Positions 1-7,972 are shown, counted from the first letter of the stretch. The stretch is 64,000 nt of DNA from Hymenobacter terricola (GCF_017921975.2 NZ_JAGEMO020000010.1:1-64000); one strand, 5' to 3'. Numbers and translations are program-made. The notes: generated by a model not told the origin, from the sequence alone.

Positions 1-649
1 CCGATTCCACTTCGCCGTAGCCTTCTTTTTGCAGGCGCACGTCGAGCTTGCCATCGGCCCGCACCTGGCGGAGGAAGCCGGGCAGGGCCTCGCCCAGGCG
101 CAGGGGCCGGAACACTTCGTTGTGAAACAGCAGCCCCTGGTGCGTCCCGTTCACGATGACGGGGTAGCCCAGCTCGGTTTCGTCGGCCACCAGCAGGCGC
201 ACCGCGTCGCCGGGCTCGCCCCGGAAGGGCTCCTGGCTGAGGAACTGCTTCCACTTGGTGGAGGCCACGAGCCGGTCGCTTTCCTCATCGAGGTACACGT
301 ACACGAACACCCGCTCGCCGGGGCGCAGGTCGCGCCGCTGGTTGCGGAAGGGCAGGAGCAGGTCTTTCTCCAGGCCCCACTCCAGAAACGCGCCGGCCGG
401 GCCGTGGTCCTTCACCGTGAGGCCGGCGTAGGAGTTCACCAGCGCCAGGGGCCGCAGGTTGGTGGCAATGAGGCGGTCTTCGGAGTCGCGGTACACGAAC
501 ACGCGCACGATGTCGCCCACGCGGGTGCCGGCCTCTACGTACTTTTCGGGCAGCAGCAGGTCGCCATCGTCGGAGGTGAGGTAGAGGCCGATGCTGGTTT
601 CGCGGGCTACTTCGAGGTCGTTGTAATCGCCGAGGAGGAGGCTGGCCAT
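1..649 (-). CDS. CvfB-like S1-domain RNA-binding protein (3' end missing)
   Basis: The reverse strand is open from an ATG at 649 to the window edge, giving the first 216 residues of a protein whose family is usually about 280 residues long. The N-terminus carries S1-type OB folds: a phrase beginning GLYLTSDDGDLLLP (about residues 21-34) followed by a V-G-D-x-V-x-V-F-V-Y strand, repeated as LEWGLEKDLLLPF and VFVYVYLDEE near residue 100. This tandem S1 layout is that of CvfB/YitL proteins, which bind RNA in the cytoplasm; the C-terminal winged helix would lie outside the window. A GACCTTTG box lies 28 bases before the ATG. The family call is from recognised sequence pattern; the exact role in this organism is unknown. 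Confidence 0.8.
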   Translation of the reverse strand, partial: MASLLLGDYNDLEVARETSIGLYLTSDDGDLLLPEKYVEAGTRVGDIVRVFVYRDSEDRLIATNLRPLALVNSYAGLTVKDHGPAGAFLEWGLEKDLLLPFRNQRRDLRPGERVFVYVYLDEESDRLVASTKWKQFLSQEPFRGEPGDAVRLLVADETELGYPVIVNGTHQGLLFHNEVFRPLRLGEALPGFLRQVRADGKLDVRLQKEGYGEVES

Positions 650-677
650 CTGAGAGGTATTTAATTTGGTAAAGCTG

Positions 678-685
678 CAAAGGTC
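678..685 (-). promoter_or_regulatory. Candidate -7 promoter box (GACCTTTG) for the cvfB-like gene
   Basis: On the minus strand the octamer GACCTTTG differs by one base from the Bacteroidota -7 consensus TAnnTTTG and lies 28 bases before the ATG at 649. No convincing -33 TTG is seen. The same octamer recurs before the genes starting at 2502 and 48075. Confidence 0.4.
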
Positions 686-766
686 GGTTCATGCGACGGC
701 AGCCACAAGAAACAGCAGCGGCTTTGTGCCCTTCACCTCAATTCCGGTAGATGATGAATGATTTAA

Positions 767-1298
767 GTGGCCATTGAAACCGTGAGCTGGGAGCAATTGC
801 AGCAGTACGTATACGAAGCAGACGGCTCGTGGCGCGACATCTACGTGCTGGACGCCAGCAGGGCAGACTGGAAAATCCGGGCTGATTTCGTCAATGCGAA
901 CTACCGCGTAACATTCGTAACGTTCACCGATGGCGATGCCGTCCGGCTCAGCCAAATTGATTTTGCAACGGCAGAGAGCTATTGGGATGGTCACGGCCAG
1001 GCCAATATGCCTATGGCAACCTTCTTCGTGGAAGAAATGCCTATAAGGTGCCATTTCTTCCGCGATGATGAGGTGGAAAACGACATCGACCCGCGAAATA
1101 TTAATTCATTTGCTGTCCATCAGCAATTGTATAGATTACTTGATAGGACTCTCCTTGGCTCTTGGAAAGGAAGTGGTACTGACCGCAGAAAACGACACGC
1201 CTAAATCATACAACGTTCATCTGGGATGGCAGCCGTTGCTTGCTGTCAATGGCGAGCAGATACGGGTGCAAGCATATTGGCTCGCCTCCCAGCCGTAG
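767..1298 (+). pseudogene. Hypothetical protein gene, apparently frameshifted
   Basis: A GTG-started frame (767-1204, 145 aa) opens with MAIETVSWEQLQQYVYEADG and contains the phrase ENDIDPRNINSF. Near 1131-1145 the sensible reading moves to the next frame, which continues as DYLIGLSLALGKEVVLTAEN and stops at 1298. The first frame ends in a basic, low-complexity tail, whereas the second gives a well-formed helix and strand. This suggests one ancestral protein of about 175 residues split by a single-base indel (or a sequencing error). It resembles, in the W-R-D-I-Y-V and L-x-K-x-V-x-x-T-x-E-N phrases, a family of small cytosolic proteins of unknown function. No function is proposed. Base composition is more AT-rich than in the neighbours. 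Confidence 0.55.
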
Positions 1299-1494
1299 TA
1301 GCAGTGCTTTCGCAGGAAATCAAAAAGCCGCTTGGCATAAGGCGAGTGCCGTTCGGTAGCGAAATCAGGGTTGCGGTATCGCGTTAACATCCCCGCTTCC
1401 CGCAGCCGCGCCAGCACCTGCGCTCCACCAGGTCGTGCAGCTGCCGGCACTCGGCGGGGACAGGTGCTTGGGTGGAACTGCTATTTGAATGGCA

Positions 1495-1502
1495 TAACTT
1501 TG
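1495..1502 (+). promoter_or_regulatory. Candidate -7 promoter box (TAACTTTG) for araC-type gene
   Basis: TAACTTTG matches the Bacteroidota -7 consensus TAnnTTTG exactly and ends only 4 bases before the ATG at 1507, implying a very short or absent leader. A TTG lies at 1468-1470, slightly too far upstream for the usual -33 spacing. Confidence 0.5.
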
Positions 1503-1506
1503 CGGA

Positions 1507-2409
1507 ATGAATCCCAGAGAAACCATCGCTGAGTATTACCAGCGGTACGGGCAGGGGCGGCCCGATGCCAGCCAGGTCAGCGCGTACCGGCTTGAGGACT
1601 TTGCGGCCGCCGGGCCGTTCCCGCACATCCGGCGGGATTTCTACAAGATAAAGCTGCTGTGTAATGTGCAAGGCATCATTTCGTATGCCGACCAACGCGT
1701 GGCGGTGCAGGGGCCAGCCCTGGTTTTTGCCAACCCCCTGATTCCGCATTCCTGGGAGCGGCTGTCGGGCAGCGCCACGGGCTTTGCCTGTTTGTTTACG
1801 GAGGAGTTCATCACCCGGCAGCTGAAAACGACCAGCGTGGCCGGGTCGCCGTTGTTCCGGGTGGGGGGCACCCCGGTGCTGTTTCCGGGGCCGGCGGCAG
1901 TGGGCCGGTTCAGTGACCTTTTCGAGCAATTATTGGCGGAAATGCAGTCTTCCTACGTCCACAAGTACGATATGCTGCGCAACTATGTGCAGCTGATTTT
2001 GCACGAGTCGCTGAAGCTTGCGCCCACCGCGCCCTGCTACCAGCCGGGCACCTCGGCCGCCCGCCTCAGCGCTCTTTTTTTGGAGCTGCTGGACCGGCAG
2101 TTTCCGCTGGCCACGCCGCAGCACCCCTTGCCGCTCAAAAATGCGAATGAATTTGCCCGGCAGCTGGCCGTGCACCCCAACCACCTGAACAAGGCGCTGA
2201 AAGAAACCACGGGCAAAACCACCACCGCGCACCTGGCCGGGAAGATGGTGGACGAGGCCAAAGCACTGCTGCGGCACAGCACCTGGAGCATGGCCGAAAT
2301 CGGCTACTGCCTGGGCTTCGAACACGCCTCCAATTTCAACCTCTTCTTCAAAAAGCACACCGGCCAGCCCCCCAACCGCTACCGCCGGCAGCCGGGGGTG
2401 CTTTCATAA
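1507..2409 (+). CDS. AraC-family transcriptional regulator
   Basis: This 300-residue protein has the standard layout of an AraC regulator with an N-terminal cupin-like sensor (about residues 15-130) and a C-terminal double helix-turn-helix (about 205-295). The first HTH contains FARQLAVHPNHLNKALKETT and the second the signature phrase MAEIGYCLGFEHASNFNLFF followed by KKHTGQPPNRYR. It is a cytoplasmic DNA-binding protein, probably ligand-responsive. The gene lies 92 bases upstream of, and on the same strand as, an SDR oxidoreductase. This regulator-oxidoreductase pairing recurs in the window at 49.8 and 18.9 kb, so the SDR is the likely target. The inducer cannot be inferred. Confidence 0.9.
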   Translation: MNPRETIAEYYQRYGQGRPDASQVSAYRLEDFAAAGPFPHIRRDFYKIKLLCNVQGIISYADQRVAVQGPALVFANPLIPHSWERLSGSATGFACLFTEEFITRQLKTTSVAGSPLFRVGGTPVLFPGPAAVGRFSDLFEQLLAEMQSSYVHKYDMLRNYVQLILHESLKLAPTAPCYQPGTSAARLSALFLELLDRQFPLATPQHPLPLKNANEFARQLAVHPNHLNKALKETTGKTTTAHLAGKMVDEAKALLRHSTWSMAEIGYCLGFEHASNFNLFFKKHTGQPPNRYRRQPGVLS

Positions 2410-2451
2410 GTTATTGATTGATTCGCATAATTTCGCCCGGCTTGCCGCCAC

Positions 2452-2459
2452 GACCTTTG
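2452..2459 (+). promoter_or_regulatory. Candidate -7 promoter box (GACCTTTG) for SDR gene
   Basis: GACCTTTG, one mismatch from TAnnTTTG, lies 42 bases before the chosen ATG at 2502. It supports the ATG start over an upstream in-frame TTG at 2418, which would precede the box. Confidence 0.4.
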
Positions 2460-2501
2460 TGGTCCTCAAGGAGAGGTAACAAAACCAACAAAGGCAACAG
2501 C

Positions 2502-3242
2502 ATGGAAAATGGAATCACGGGCAAGGTAATCGCCATCACGGGCGCCAGCAGCGGCATCGGCAAGGCCACGGCGCTGCTGCTGGCCGGGCGCGGCGCGAAA
2601 GTCGTTCTCGGGGCCCGCCGGGCCGAGGGCCTCAAGACGCTTGCCGACCACATTGTGGCCGCCGGGGGCGAGGCGGCCTACGCCCGCACCGACGTAACGC
2701 GGCGCGACGACGTGGCGGCCCTCATCGAGCTGGCCCGGCAGCGGTTTGGGAAGCTGGACGTCCTCATCAACAACGCCGGCATCGGGCCCATTTCGCTCCT
2801 CGACGACCTGCGCGTGGAGGATTGGGAGGCCATGATTGACGTCAATCTGAAAGGCGTGCTCTATGGCATTGCCGCCGCGCTGCCGGTTTTTCGCCGGCAG
2901 GGTTTCGGGCAGTTCGTCAACGTTCTTTCAACGGCCGGGCTCAAGATTATGCCGCTCCAGTCGGTGTATGCCGGCACCAAAAACGCCGTGCGGGCCATCT
3001 CCGAGGGGCTGCGCCAGGAAGCCGGCGAAAAGCTGCGCGTGACCGTTATTTCGCCGGGCTTCGTGCACACGGACTTCGCCGAATCCATGACCAACCCGGC
3101 GGTGAAGGCCCAAATTGAAGCCTCACGGGACAAAATGGCCATCTCGCCCGATGCCATCGCCCGCGCCATTGCGTTTGCCATCGAGCAGCCTGCCGATGTG
3201 GAGATAGGCGAAATAGTGGTTCGCCCCACGGCGCAAGGCTAG
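2502..3242 (+). CDS. Short-chain dehydrogenase/reductase
   Basis: The 246-residue product is a classical SDR. It shows the NAD(P)-binding motif TGASSGIG at about 13-20, NNAG at 90-93, the catalytic Ser in VLSTAG (S143) and YAGTK (Y156, K160). An arginine pair after the second beta strand (GARRAEG) suggests NADP(H) preference. The reading frame extends upstream to a TTG at 2418, but the ATG at 2502 gives the canonical short N-terminus (MENGITGKVIAITG) and lies after the promoter-like box at 2452. The substrate is not predictable from sequence; many close relatives are annotated simply as NADP-dependent oxidoreductases. Probably controlled by the adjacent AraC regulator. Confidence 0.9.
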   Translation: MENGITGKVIAITGASSGIGKATALLLAGRGAKVVLGARRAEGLKTLADHIVAAGGEAAYARTDVTRRDDVAALIELARQRFGKLDVLINNAGIGPISLLDDLRVEDWEAMIDVNLKGVLYGIAAALPVFRRQGFGQFVNVLSTAGLKIMPLQSVYAGTKNAVRAISEGLRQEAGEKLRVTVISPGFVHTDFAESMTNPAVKAQIEASRDKMAISPDAIARAIAFAIEQPADVEIGEIVVRPTAQG

Positions 3243-3466
3243 CGCCGCCCTTCGCCGTGGCAATTTGACCGGCTTATTTCCCAATAAAATAAGGCCCGTT
3301 ACCGTCGAGGCGCAACCGTGGAGCTAACCTGCTTTTGGCCGTTTTAATATTAAACTCAGCAATAACCTTCTGGTATTCAACGGGTATAGCGAATGGTTGT
3401 GCGTGTAGCCCGGCGCCCTGCTGAATCGTGTAATCGGGTCGTTCTCTCACCCAAAAACTCGTTTGC

Positions 3467-4918
3467 ATGAGACGTATTCTAACACCCCTCCTGGCCCTGG
3501 GACTAGCACTGCTGGCCGCCCCGCACAGCCACGCCCAGACGCCCGACCGCAAAACGGCCATCAGCCTGTTCGGCAGCGCCTACCAGTACAAGGGCAGCCT
3601 CGGCTCCGATTTCTGGAAGTGGAACCGCAACTACTACGGCCCCGGCATTGCCATCAATCGCTACCTGTCGCCCGGCCTCGACCTGGGCCTGCAGGGCAGC
3701 TACGTGAAGCTCAAAGGCACCCAAAGCGCGGCCACCTTCTTCAGCACCAACGTGGTGAACGTGGACCTGGCCCTGAAGCTCAAGCTCAACAACGGCTGGG
3801 CGCTGAAGGAAGACGCCGTGGTGCAGCCCTACCTGCTGGCCGCGCCGGGCTACGTCCACATGAGCCGCGAAGGCCAGGTGCGCGGGGCCAATGTGAACGA
3901 GAATAAGTCGTATTTCGACCTATTTGGGGCGGCCGGCATCAACTTCCGCCTCTCCGATGGCATCGGGCTGTTTGTGCAGACCGGCCAGCACATTCCGCTC
4001 AATGCCAACATCGACGGCGAGCCCATCCGTGACTCCGACAAGTTCGACGACCGGTACCTGCAGCACACCGTGGGCCTCACCATCGCCTTCGGCAAGCCCA
4101 AAGACACCGACGGCGACGGCGTGCCCGACCGCAAGGACAAGTGCCCCAACACGCCCGCCGGCGTGGCCGTGGACCCCACCGGCTGCCCCCTGGATGGCGA
4201 CGGCGACGGCGTGCCCGACTACCAGGACAAATGCCCCACCGAAAAAGGCCTGGCCACCCTCGAAGGCTGCCCTGACCGCGACAGCGACGGCGTGCGCGAC
4301 AGCGAAGATGCCTGCCCCGACACCCCCGGCAAGCCCGAGCTGAAAGGCTGCCCCGATGCCGACAACGACGGCATAGCCGACCCCAACGACAAGTGCCCCA
4401 ACACGCCCGCCGGCACCCAGGTAGATGCCACCGGCTGCCCCGTGGTGCTTGACCAGGACGCCGACGGCATACCCGACAACGTGGACAAGTGCCCCGGCAC
4501 GCCCGCTGGTGCCCGTGTCGACTCGGTGGGCTGCCCACTGGCCATCGACTCGGCCGTGCAGAAGCTGCAAGTGCCCATCCGCTTCCGCACCAACAGCACG
4601 GTCATCGAGCGCCGCTCGTACCCCACGGCCAACCGGATAGCACAGGCCATGAAAGCCCACCCGGATTACCAGCTGCGCATCATCGGCCACGCCGATAGCC
4701 GCGGCACCGACGAGTTCAACCAGGCCCTCTCCGAACGGCGGGCCGAAGCCGTGAAACGCTACTTCACCAACAAGGGCGTCGATGCCAACCGCATCATCAC
4801 CGAAGGCCGGGGCGAGAGCGAGCCGGTGGCTCCCAACACCACGCCCGCGGGCATGTCCCGCAACCGGCGGGTCGAGTTCCGGTTTGAGTTCGCGCCAGCC
4901 CCCGCCCCACAGCCCTAA
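3467..4918 (+). CDS. OmpA-family outer-membrane protein with Ca-binding thrombospondin type 3 repeats
   Basis: The 483-residue protein has a signal peptide (MRRILTPLLALGLALLAAPH, cleaved after SHAQ about residue 23) and an eight-stranded beta-barrel region (about 25-205). Five to six thrombospondin type 3 repeats follow, of the form D-x-D-x-D-G-x-x-D with paired CP dipeptides (about 212-360), ending in an OmpA C-terminal domain (about 370-483). The last contains the peptidoglycan-binding signature FNQALSERRAEAVKRYF and a GRGESEP turn. It should sit in the outer membrane and tether it to the cell wall, with the acidic repeats binding calcium in a rigid linker. The gene stands alone and ends in a strong terminator at 4937-4980. 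About 220 bases of spacer before it contain no convincing gene. Confidence 0.92.
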   Translation: MRRILTPLLALGLALLAAPHSHAQTPDRKTAISLFGSAYQYKGSLGSDFWKWNRNYYGPGIAINRYLSPGLDLGLQGSYVKLKGTQSAATFFSTNVVNVDLALKLKLNNGWALKEDAVVQPYLLAAPGYVHMSREGQVRGANVNENKSYFDLFGAAGINFRLSDGIGLFVQTGQHIPLNANIDGEPIRDSDKFDDRYLQHTVGLTIAFGKPKDTDGDGVPDRKDKCPNTPAGVAVDPTGCPLDGDGDGVPDYQDKCPTEKGLATLEGCPDRDSDGVRDSEDACPDTPGKPELKGCPDADNDGIADPNDKCPNTPAGTQVDATGCPVVLDQDADGIPDNVDKCPGTPAGARVDSVGCPLAIDSAVQKLQVPIRFRTNSTVIERRSYPTANRIAQAMKAHPDYQLRIIGHADSRGTDEFNQALSERRAEAVKRYFTNKGVDANRIITEGRGESEPVAPNTTPAGMSRNRRVEFRFEFAPAPAPQP

Positions 4919-4936
4919 CGCGGCTCAATTGGGAGT

Positions 4937-4980
4937 TGACAAAAAGGGCCCCACCAGCTTGGTGGGGCCCTTTTTTTGTC
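4937..4980 (+). terminator. Rho-independent terminator after ompA-like gene
   Basis: A perfect GC-rich hairpin (AGGGCCCCACCA / TGGTGGGGCCCT with a short loop) flanked by A-tract and T-tract lies 18 bases after the stop. The A and T tracts on both sides mean it could act in both directions. Confidence 0.9.
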
Positions 4981-5010
4981 AAAGGTCATGCAGAGCGCAG
5001 CGATGTGCCC

Positions 5011-5109
5011 CGTGCCGGCTATTAGCAGGCCTCTGGCCTGCAGTCGTTGCACAATAGGCCGCAAGTCGTTCCGGCGATGCGGGCCAGAGGCCCGCCAATA
5101 GTCGGCACG
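5011..5109. repeat. Long imperfect palindrome between convergent genes
   Basis: Left arm 5011-5042 begins CGTGCCGGCTATTAGC and right arm 5078-5109 is its near-complement ending in CCAATAGTCGGCACG, with a 35-base loop. It sits between the convergent ompA-like and aquaporin genes, next to a short piece (about 4987-5003) of the CATGC(A/T)GAGCGCAGC repeat family. No coding capacity is apparent in 4981-5158. Confidence 0.7.
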
Positions 5110-5158
5110 GAGCAGAACCCCGCGCCATCTGTAGCTCGCAGCAATGCATGATGGTCCG

Positions 5159-5848
5159 TTAGGTCTTTGCCGGCGCTTCTGCCTCTGCGGGCACCCGCTG
5201 TTCCAACAGCTTGTCTACCACCACGGCCAGGAGCACGCCGGCCAGCGGCGCGGCCACGTACACCCAGGCCGCTTCCAGGTGCCCACTCACGAAGGCCGGG
5301 GCCAGGGAGCGCGCCGGGTTCATGGATGCCCCGCAGAGCGGGCCGGCCACCAGGGCCTCCAGGCCCACAACGGCGGCAATGGTCAGCCCCACCAGCAAGC
5401 CCTGCTCATAGAAGCTGGACGTGACGCGCAAAATCACCAGCATCAGCCAGAAGGTGAGGAATAGCTCCAGCCCAAAGGCCTGGCCCGCGCTGTGGGCCGG
5501 CAGCGTGGCCCCGAGTGCGGAGCCGGGCGTAGCCACCAGCTTCACCAGCGCGCTGCCGATGAACGCCCCCACTAGCTGCGCGGCCACGTAGGGCAGCACC
5601 CGCCGGCCGGGGAAGCGCCCCGCCGCCCAGAAGCCAATGGTCACGGCCGGGTTGACGTGCGCGCCGCTCACGTGGCCCAGGCCCTGAATCAGTATCAGCA
5701 CCACCAGCCCGAAGGCGGCGGCTACGCCACCGTGCCCCAGGGCGTGGGTCTGCTCATCAACCACGGCCGCGCCGGTCCCGAATATGAGTAGAATGGCCGT
5801 GCCCAGGGCTTCGGCCAGTAGGCAATGGCGGAGCAAAACGGTCCTCAC
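5159..5848 (-). CDS. aqpS: MIP-family channel, AqpS-like (arsenite/glycerol facilitator)
   Basis: This 229-residue integral membrane protein has six hydrophobic helices and the two aquaporin half-helix motifs, HVNPAV (66-68) and MNPAR (177-179, with the selectivity-filter Arg180). The GTG start at 5848 overlaps the arsC stop codon (GTGA), which fixes the start and indicates translational coupling. Longer in-frame starts would run into arsC. In known ars operons (for example that of Sinorhizobium meliloti) AqpS replaces the ArsB pump and lets arsenite made by ArsC flow out through the inner membrane. The position here as the last gene of an arsR operon with no arsB or acr3 in the window supports the same role. 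A plain aquaporin is the alternative. Confidence 0.85.
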   Translation of the reverse strand: MRTVLLRHCLLAEALGTAILLIFGTGAAVVDEQTHALGHGGVAAAFGLVVLILIQGLGHVSGAHVNPAVTIGFWAAGRFPGRRVLPYVAAQLVGAFIGSALVKLVATPGSALGATLPAHSAGQAFGLELFLTFWLMLVILRVTSSFYEQGLLVGLTIAAVVGLEALVAGPLCGASMNPARSLAPAFVSGHLEAAWVYVAAPLAGVLLAVVVDKLLEQRVPAEAEAPAKT

Positions 5849-6276
5849 GCCATGGCGAAGTAGGCGTGCACGAAATCGTGGGCATAGGCCTTCACCTGGT
5901 CGCGCACGTCCCGGAACTGGTCCATTATTTCTTCTTCGGTGCCGGTGGCCTTGGCCGGGTCCGGGAAATTGTGGTGCAGCCGCTGGGCCGAGGAGGGGAA
6001 CACCGGGCACACCTCGTTGGCGTGGTCGCACACCGTCAGCACGTAGTCGAACGGGACACGGGCGTACTCGTCCACGTTGTTGCTGGTGTGGTGGGCAATG
6101 TCCACGCCGTCTTCGGCCATCACGCGCACGGCGCGCGGGTTCAGCCCGTGGGTTTCGATGCCGGCGCTATACACCACGGCCCGGTCGCCGAGCTGCTGGG
6201 CGAGGTAGCCGTGCAGCAGCTGGCTGCGGCAGGAATTGCCAGTGCACAGCACCAGCACATTAGGGGAAGAGGACAT
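5845..6276 (-). CDS. arsC: Arsenate reductase, thioredoxin-coupled LMW-phosphatase type
   Basis: The 143-residue protein has the P-loop Cx5R motif CTGNSCR (C11 to R17) and two further cysteines in VCDHANEVCPVF (C83 and C90). This matches the redox triad of the Staphylococcus aureus type ArsC almost position for position. It reduces arsenate to arsenite in the cytoplasm using a cysteine relay and thioredoxin. The gene overlaps the aqpS-like start by four bases and lies 45 bases after the GNAT gene. A pure tyrosine phosphatase is unlikely because the relay cysteines are present. Confidence 0.93.
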   Translation of the reverse strand: MSSSPNVLVLCTGNSCRSQLLHGYLAQQLGDRAVVYSAGIETHGLNPRAVRVMAEDGVDIAHHTSNNVDEYARVPFDYVLTVCDHANEVCPVFPSSAQRLHHNFPDPAKATGTEEEIMDQFRDVRDQVKAYAHDFVHAYFAMA

Positions 6277-6321
6277 CAGGCTATGTAAGGTTTTTCCAGA
6301 GAGGAGTGAAGAACAGGCCGG

Positions 6322-6852
6322 CTACGCGCCGCGGAACGATGGTGCCTCCGGCGCGGCTACGGCGGCACCGACCACGTTGCTGCGCCGTTCCAGTAGCAGG
6401 GTGTCGCGCCACGCGCCGCGCATTTGCCCAATGCGCTCGCGGCGCCCCACTTCCCGGAACCCGGCCCCGGCGTGTGCCCGAAGGCTGGCGGTGTTTTCGG
6501 GAAAAATGCCCGCCTGCAGCGTCCAGATGCCGTTGGCTTCGGATTGGGCTACCAGCCCGGCCAGCAGCTGCCGGCCCGCGCCCTGGTCCCGCGCCGCGCC
6601 GGCCACGTACACGCTCACCTCGGCCACGCCACCATACACGCAGCGGTTCGACACGGGCGAGAGGGCCGCCCAGCCCAGCACCTGCCCGGCGGCATCCAGA
6701 GCCACCAGGCGGCTGTGGGCCAGGTGGCTGCGGTCCCATTCTTCCCAGCCGGGCGCTTCGCTGGCGAAAGTGGCGTTGCCCGTGGCAATGCCCTGCTCGT
6801 AAATGGCCCGCACCTGGGGCCAGTGCGCAGCCGTCATGGTTTCCAGTTTCAT
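6322..6852 (-). CDS. GNAT N-acetyltransferase, ArsN/phosphinothricin-acetyltransferase-like
   Basis: The 176-residue protein is a GNAT fold with the acetyl-CoA loop ARDQGAGRQLLAGL (about residues 88-101) and the N-terminal phrase VRAIYEQGIATGNATFASE. That phrase is typical of phosphinothricin acetyltransferases and of ArsN1, which acetylates the arsenic antibiotic arsinothricin. The start MKLETMTAAHW at 6852 is chosen because the upstream in-frame extension is arginine-rich antisense to the neighbouring gene. Membership in an ars operon between arsI-like and arsC supports the ArsN interpretation, but the substrate is an inference. The C-terminal 25 residues (NVVGAAVAAPEAPSFRGA) are low complexity. 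Confidence 0.8.
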   Translation of the reverse strand: MKLETMTAAHWPQVRAIYEQGIATGNATFASEAPGWEEWDRSHLAHSRLVALDAAGQVLGWAALSPVSNRCVYGGVAEVSVYVAGAARDQGAGRQLLAGLVAQSEANGIWTLQAGIFPENTASLRAHAGAGFREVGRRERIGQMRGAWRDTLLLERRSNVVGAAVAAPEAPSFRGA

Positions 6853-6887
6853 CGGAAGTTGTGTCGGACCGGAGGCACAAGGCGCCC

Positions 6888-7424
6888 TCAGCAGCAATTG
6901 CCGCCGGGGCTGCAGGCCGCAGGCCCGGCCAGCGTGAAGGCCATGGGAGCGGTGGTCAGGATTTCGGCGGCGGCCGGCGCAATGCAGCACTGGCCATTGC
7001 TGGCCGCGTCGTACTCGGTCTGGTAGCGTGGGTCGTTGAACTCCGCGTCTTCGTGGAAGTAATACACCTCCCACTCCACGCCGTCGGGGTCGAGGACCCA
7101 GAACTTGTCCTGCCTGGCGTAGCAGCAGCTGGTGCCCATTTCCTCGCGCGATACCAGGCCGGCTTTGCGGGCCACGGCCAGCCGCTCGTCCAGCTCCGCC
7201 ACGGTTTCTACCTGAAAGCCAAGGTGGCCGAAGTGGCTGTTCACCCGCTCGGGGTTCTCCACGAAGGAGATGATGAGCGAGGGTTTATCCAGCACGTATT
7301 TGGCGTAGCCGCGCTTAATCTTGGCGGCCGGCTGCCCAAAAAAAGCGGTGTAGAAATTGACCGTAGCGGCCAAATCAGACACGTACAACGAGACGTGCAT
7401 CCGAGGGAAAACGGTAGGTTCCAT
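6888..7424 (-). CDS. ArsI/CadI-family vicinal-oxygen-chelate dioxygenase (organoarsenical C-As lyase)
   Basis: This 178-residue protein has a glyoxalase/VOC fold with probable Fe(II) ligands H10 (MHVSLYV), H67 (FGHLGF) and E119 (EWEVYY), plus a vicinal cysteine pair C100-C101 in GTSCCYARQDKF. Those are the diagnostic features of ArsI, which cleaves the carbon-arsenic bond of methylarsenite. An unusual extra tail after residue 145 ends in NGQCCIAP and GGNCC, giving two more vicinal cysteine pairs that might bind As(III) or another thiophilic metal. The start is the ATG at 7424; an upstream extension begins inside the spacer and is not needed. It is the second gene of the arsR operon. Confidence 0.85.
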   Translation of the reverse strand: MEPTVFPRMHVSLYVSDLAATVNFYTAFFGQPAAKIKRGYAKYVLDKPSLIISFVENPERVNSHFGHLGFQVETVAELDERLAVARKAGLVSREEMGTSCCYARQDKFWVLDPDGVEWEVYYFHEDAEFNDPRYQTEYDAASNGQCCIAPAAAEILTTAPMAFTLAGPAACSPGGNCC

Positions 7425-7484
7425 GGCGTTGGGTTGAAAGTAAAAAAGGGGAGGAGCGAAGTAGAAGTATGCCGCCAAGCGGCG

Positions 7485-7820
7485 CTAGCAGGCGCAGCCG
7501 GGGGCTACCGGCGGCACGTCGTGCAGGAAATCGGTGAGTAGTTGGCGGGCCGTGGCCCAGCCGGCGGGGGCGAGGCAGTAGCACACGCGCGGCCCGTCCA
7601 CTTCGCCCTGCACCAGCCCGGCGGCTTTCAGTTCCTTGAGGTGCTGCGACACGGTGCTTTGCGAAATGGGTAATTCCAGCACCAGCTCGCCGCACACGCA
7701 CGACTGGCGCTGGGCCAGCAGCCGCAGGATGGCCACCCGCGCCGGATGCCCCAGCGCCTTAGCGATGACGGCAATTTGCTGTTCGGCCGGGGTGAACTGT
7801 TCGCGTTTGTGAGCAGCCAT
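7485..7820 (-). CDS. arsR: ArsR/SmtB-family metalloregulator
   Basis: The 111-residue winged-helix repressor contains the As(III)-sensing motif CVCGEL (C41, C43) at the start of the recognition region, the recognition helix ISQSTVSQHLKELKAAGL, and a C-terminal CAC. It would bind the operator just upstream of its own ATG (7838-7853) and release DNA on binding arsenite, derepressing the whole five-gene operon. The long C-terminal loop with a third and fourth cysteine resembles variants in which the sensing cysteines come from more than one element. Confidence 0.93.
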   Translation of the reverse strand: MAAHKREQFTPAEQQIAVIAKALGHPARVAILRLLAQRQSCVCGELVLELPISQSTVSQHLKELKAAGLVQGEVDGPRVCYCLAPAGWATARQLLTDFLHDVPPVAPGCAC

Positions 7821-7837
7821 AAATACGGATTTTGTTT

Positions 7838-7853
7838 ATCGTCGATTAACGAT
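7838..7853 (-). promoter_or_regulatory. Candidate ArsR operator
   Basis: ATCGTCGATTAACGAT is an inverted repeat (ATCGT and ACGAT around six bases). It lies between the arsR ATG (7820) and the -7 box at 7856-7863, an ideal place for a repressor to block transcription. Confidence 0.6.
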
Positions 7854-7855
7854 TG

Positions 7856-7863
7856 TAAAGGTA
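7856..7863 (-). promoter_or_regulatory. Candidate -7 promoter box (TACCTTTA) of the ars operon
   Basis: Read on the minus strand, TACCTTTA matches seven of eight positions of TAnnTTTG and sits directly upstream of the candidate ArsR operator. The whole 7821-8203 stretch is markedly AT-rich and otherwise non-coding. Confidence 0.45.
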
Positions 7864-7972
7864 GGCTATTTTTTAAAGAGTCAGGCAGTGGTTACTGAAA
7901 AATCTTGAAATAATTAAATAATATGACAAAAAATAATAAACTCCCGGAAACATTAAAAGTGCCAAACGCACG

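Noticed and set aside
1217..1450. Minus-strand frame containing LTRYRNPDFATERHSPYAKR
   Set aside because: The segment looks protein-like but has no sound start, overlaps the hypothetical gene at 767-1298, and would need a frameshift to extend upstream. It may be a remnant but support is too weak.
3274..3441. Minus-strand frame in the spacer before the ompA-like gene (phrase FAIPVEYQKVIAEFNIKTAK)
   Set aside because: It reads plausibly for about 55 codons but has no clear start or family and only continues upstream as antisense to ompA; possibly a decayed gene end.
5849..6031. Upstream extension of the aquaporin frame to 6031
   Set aside because: The extra residues are Arg-rich and antisense-free only because they overlap arsC in another frame; the GTGA overlap gives a proper start.
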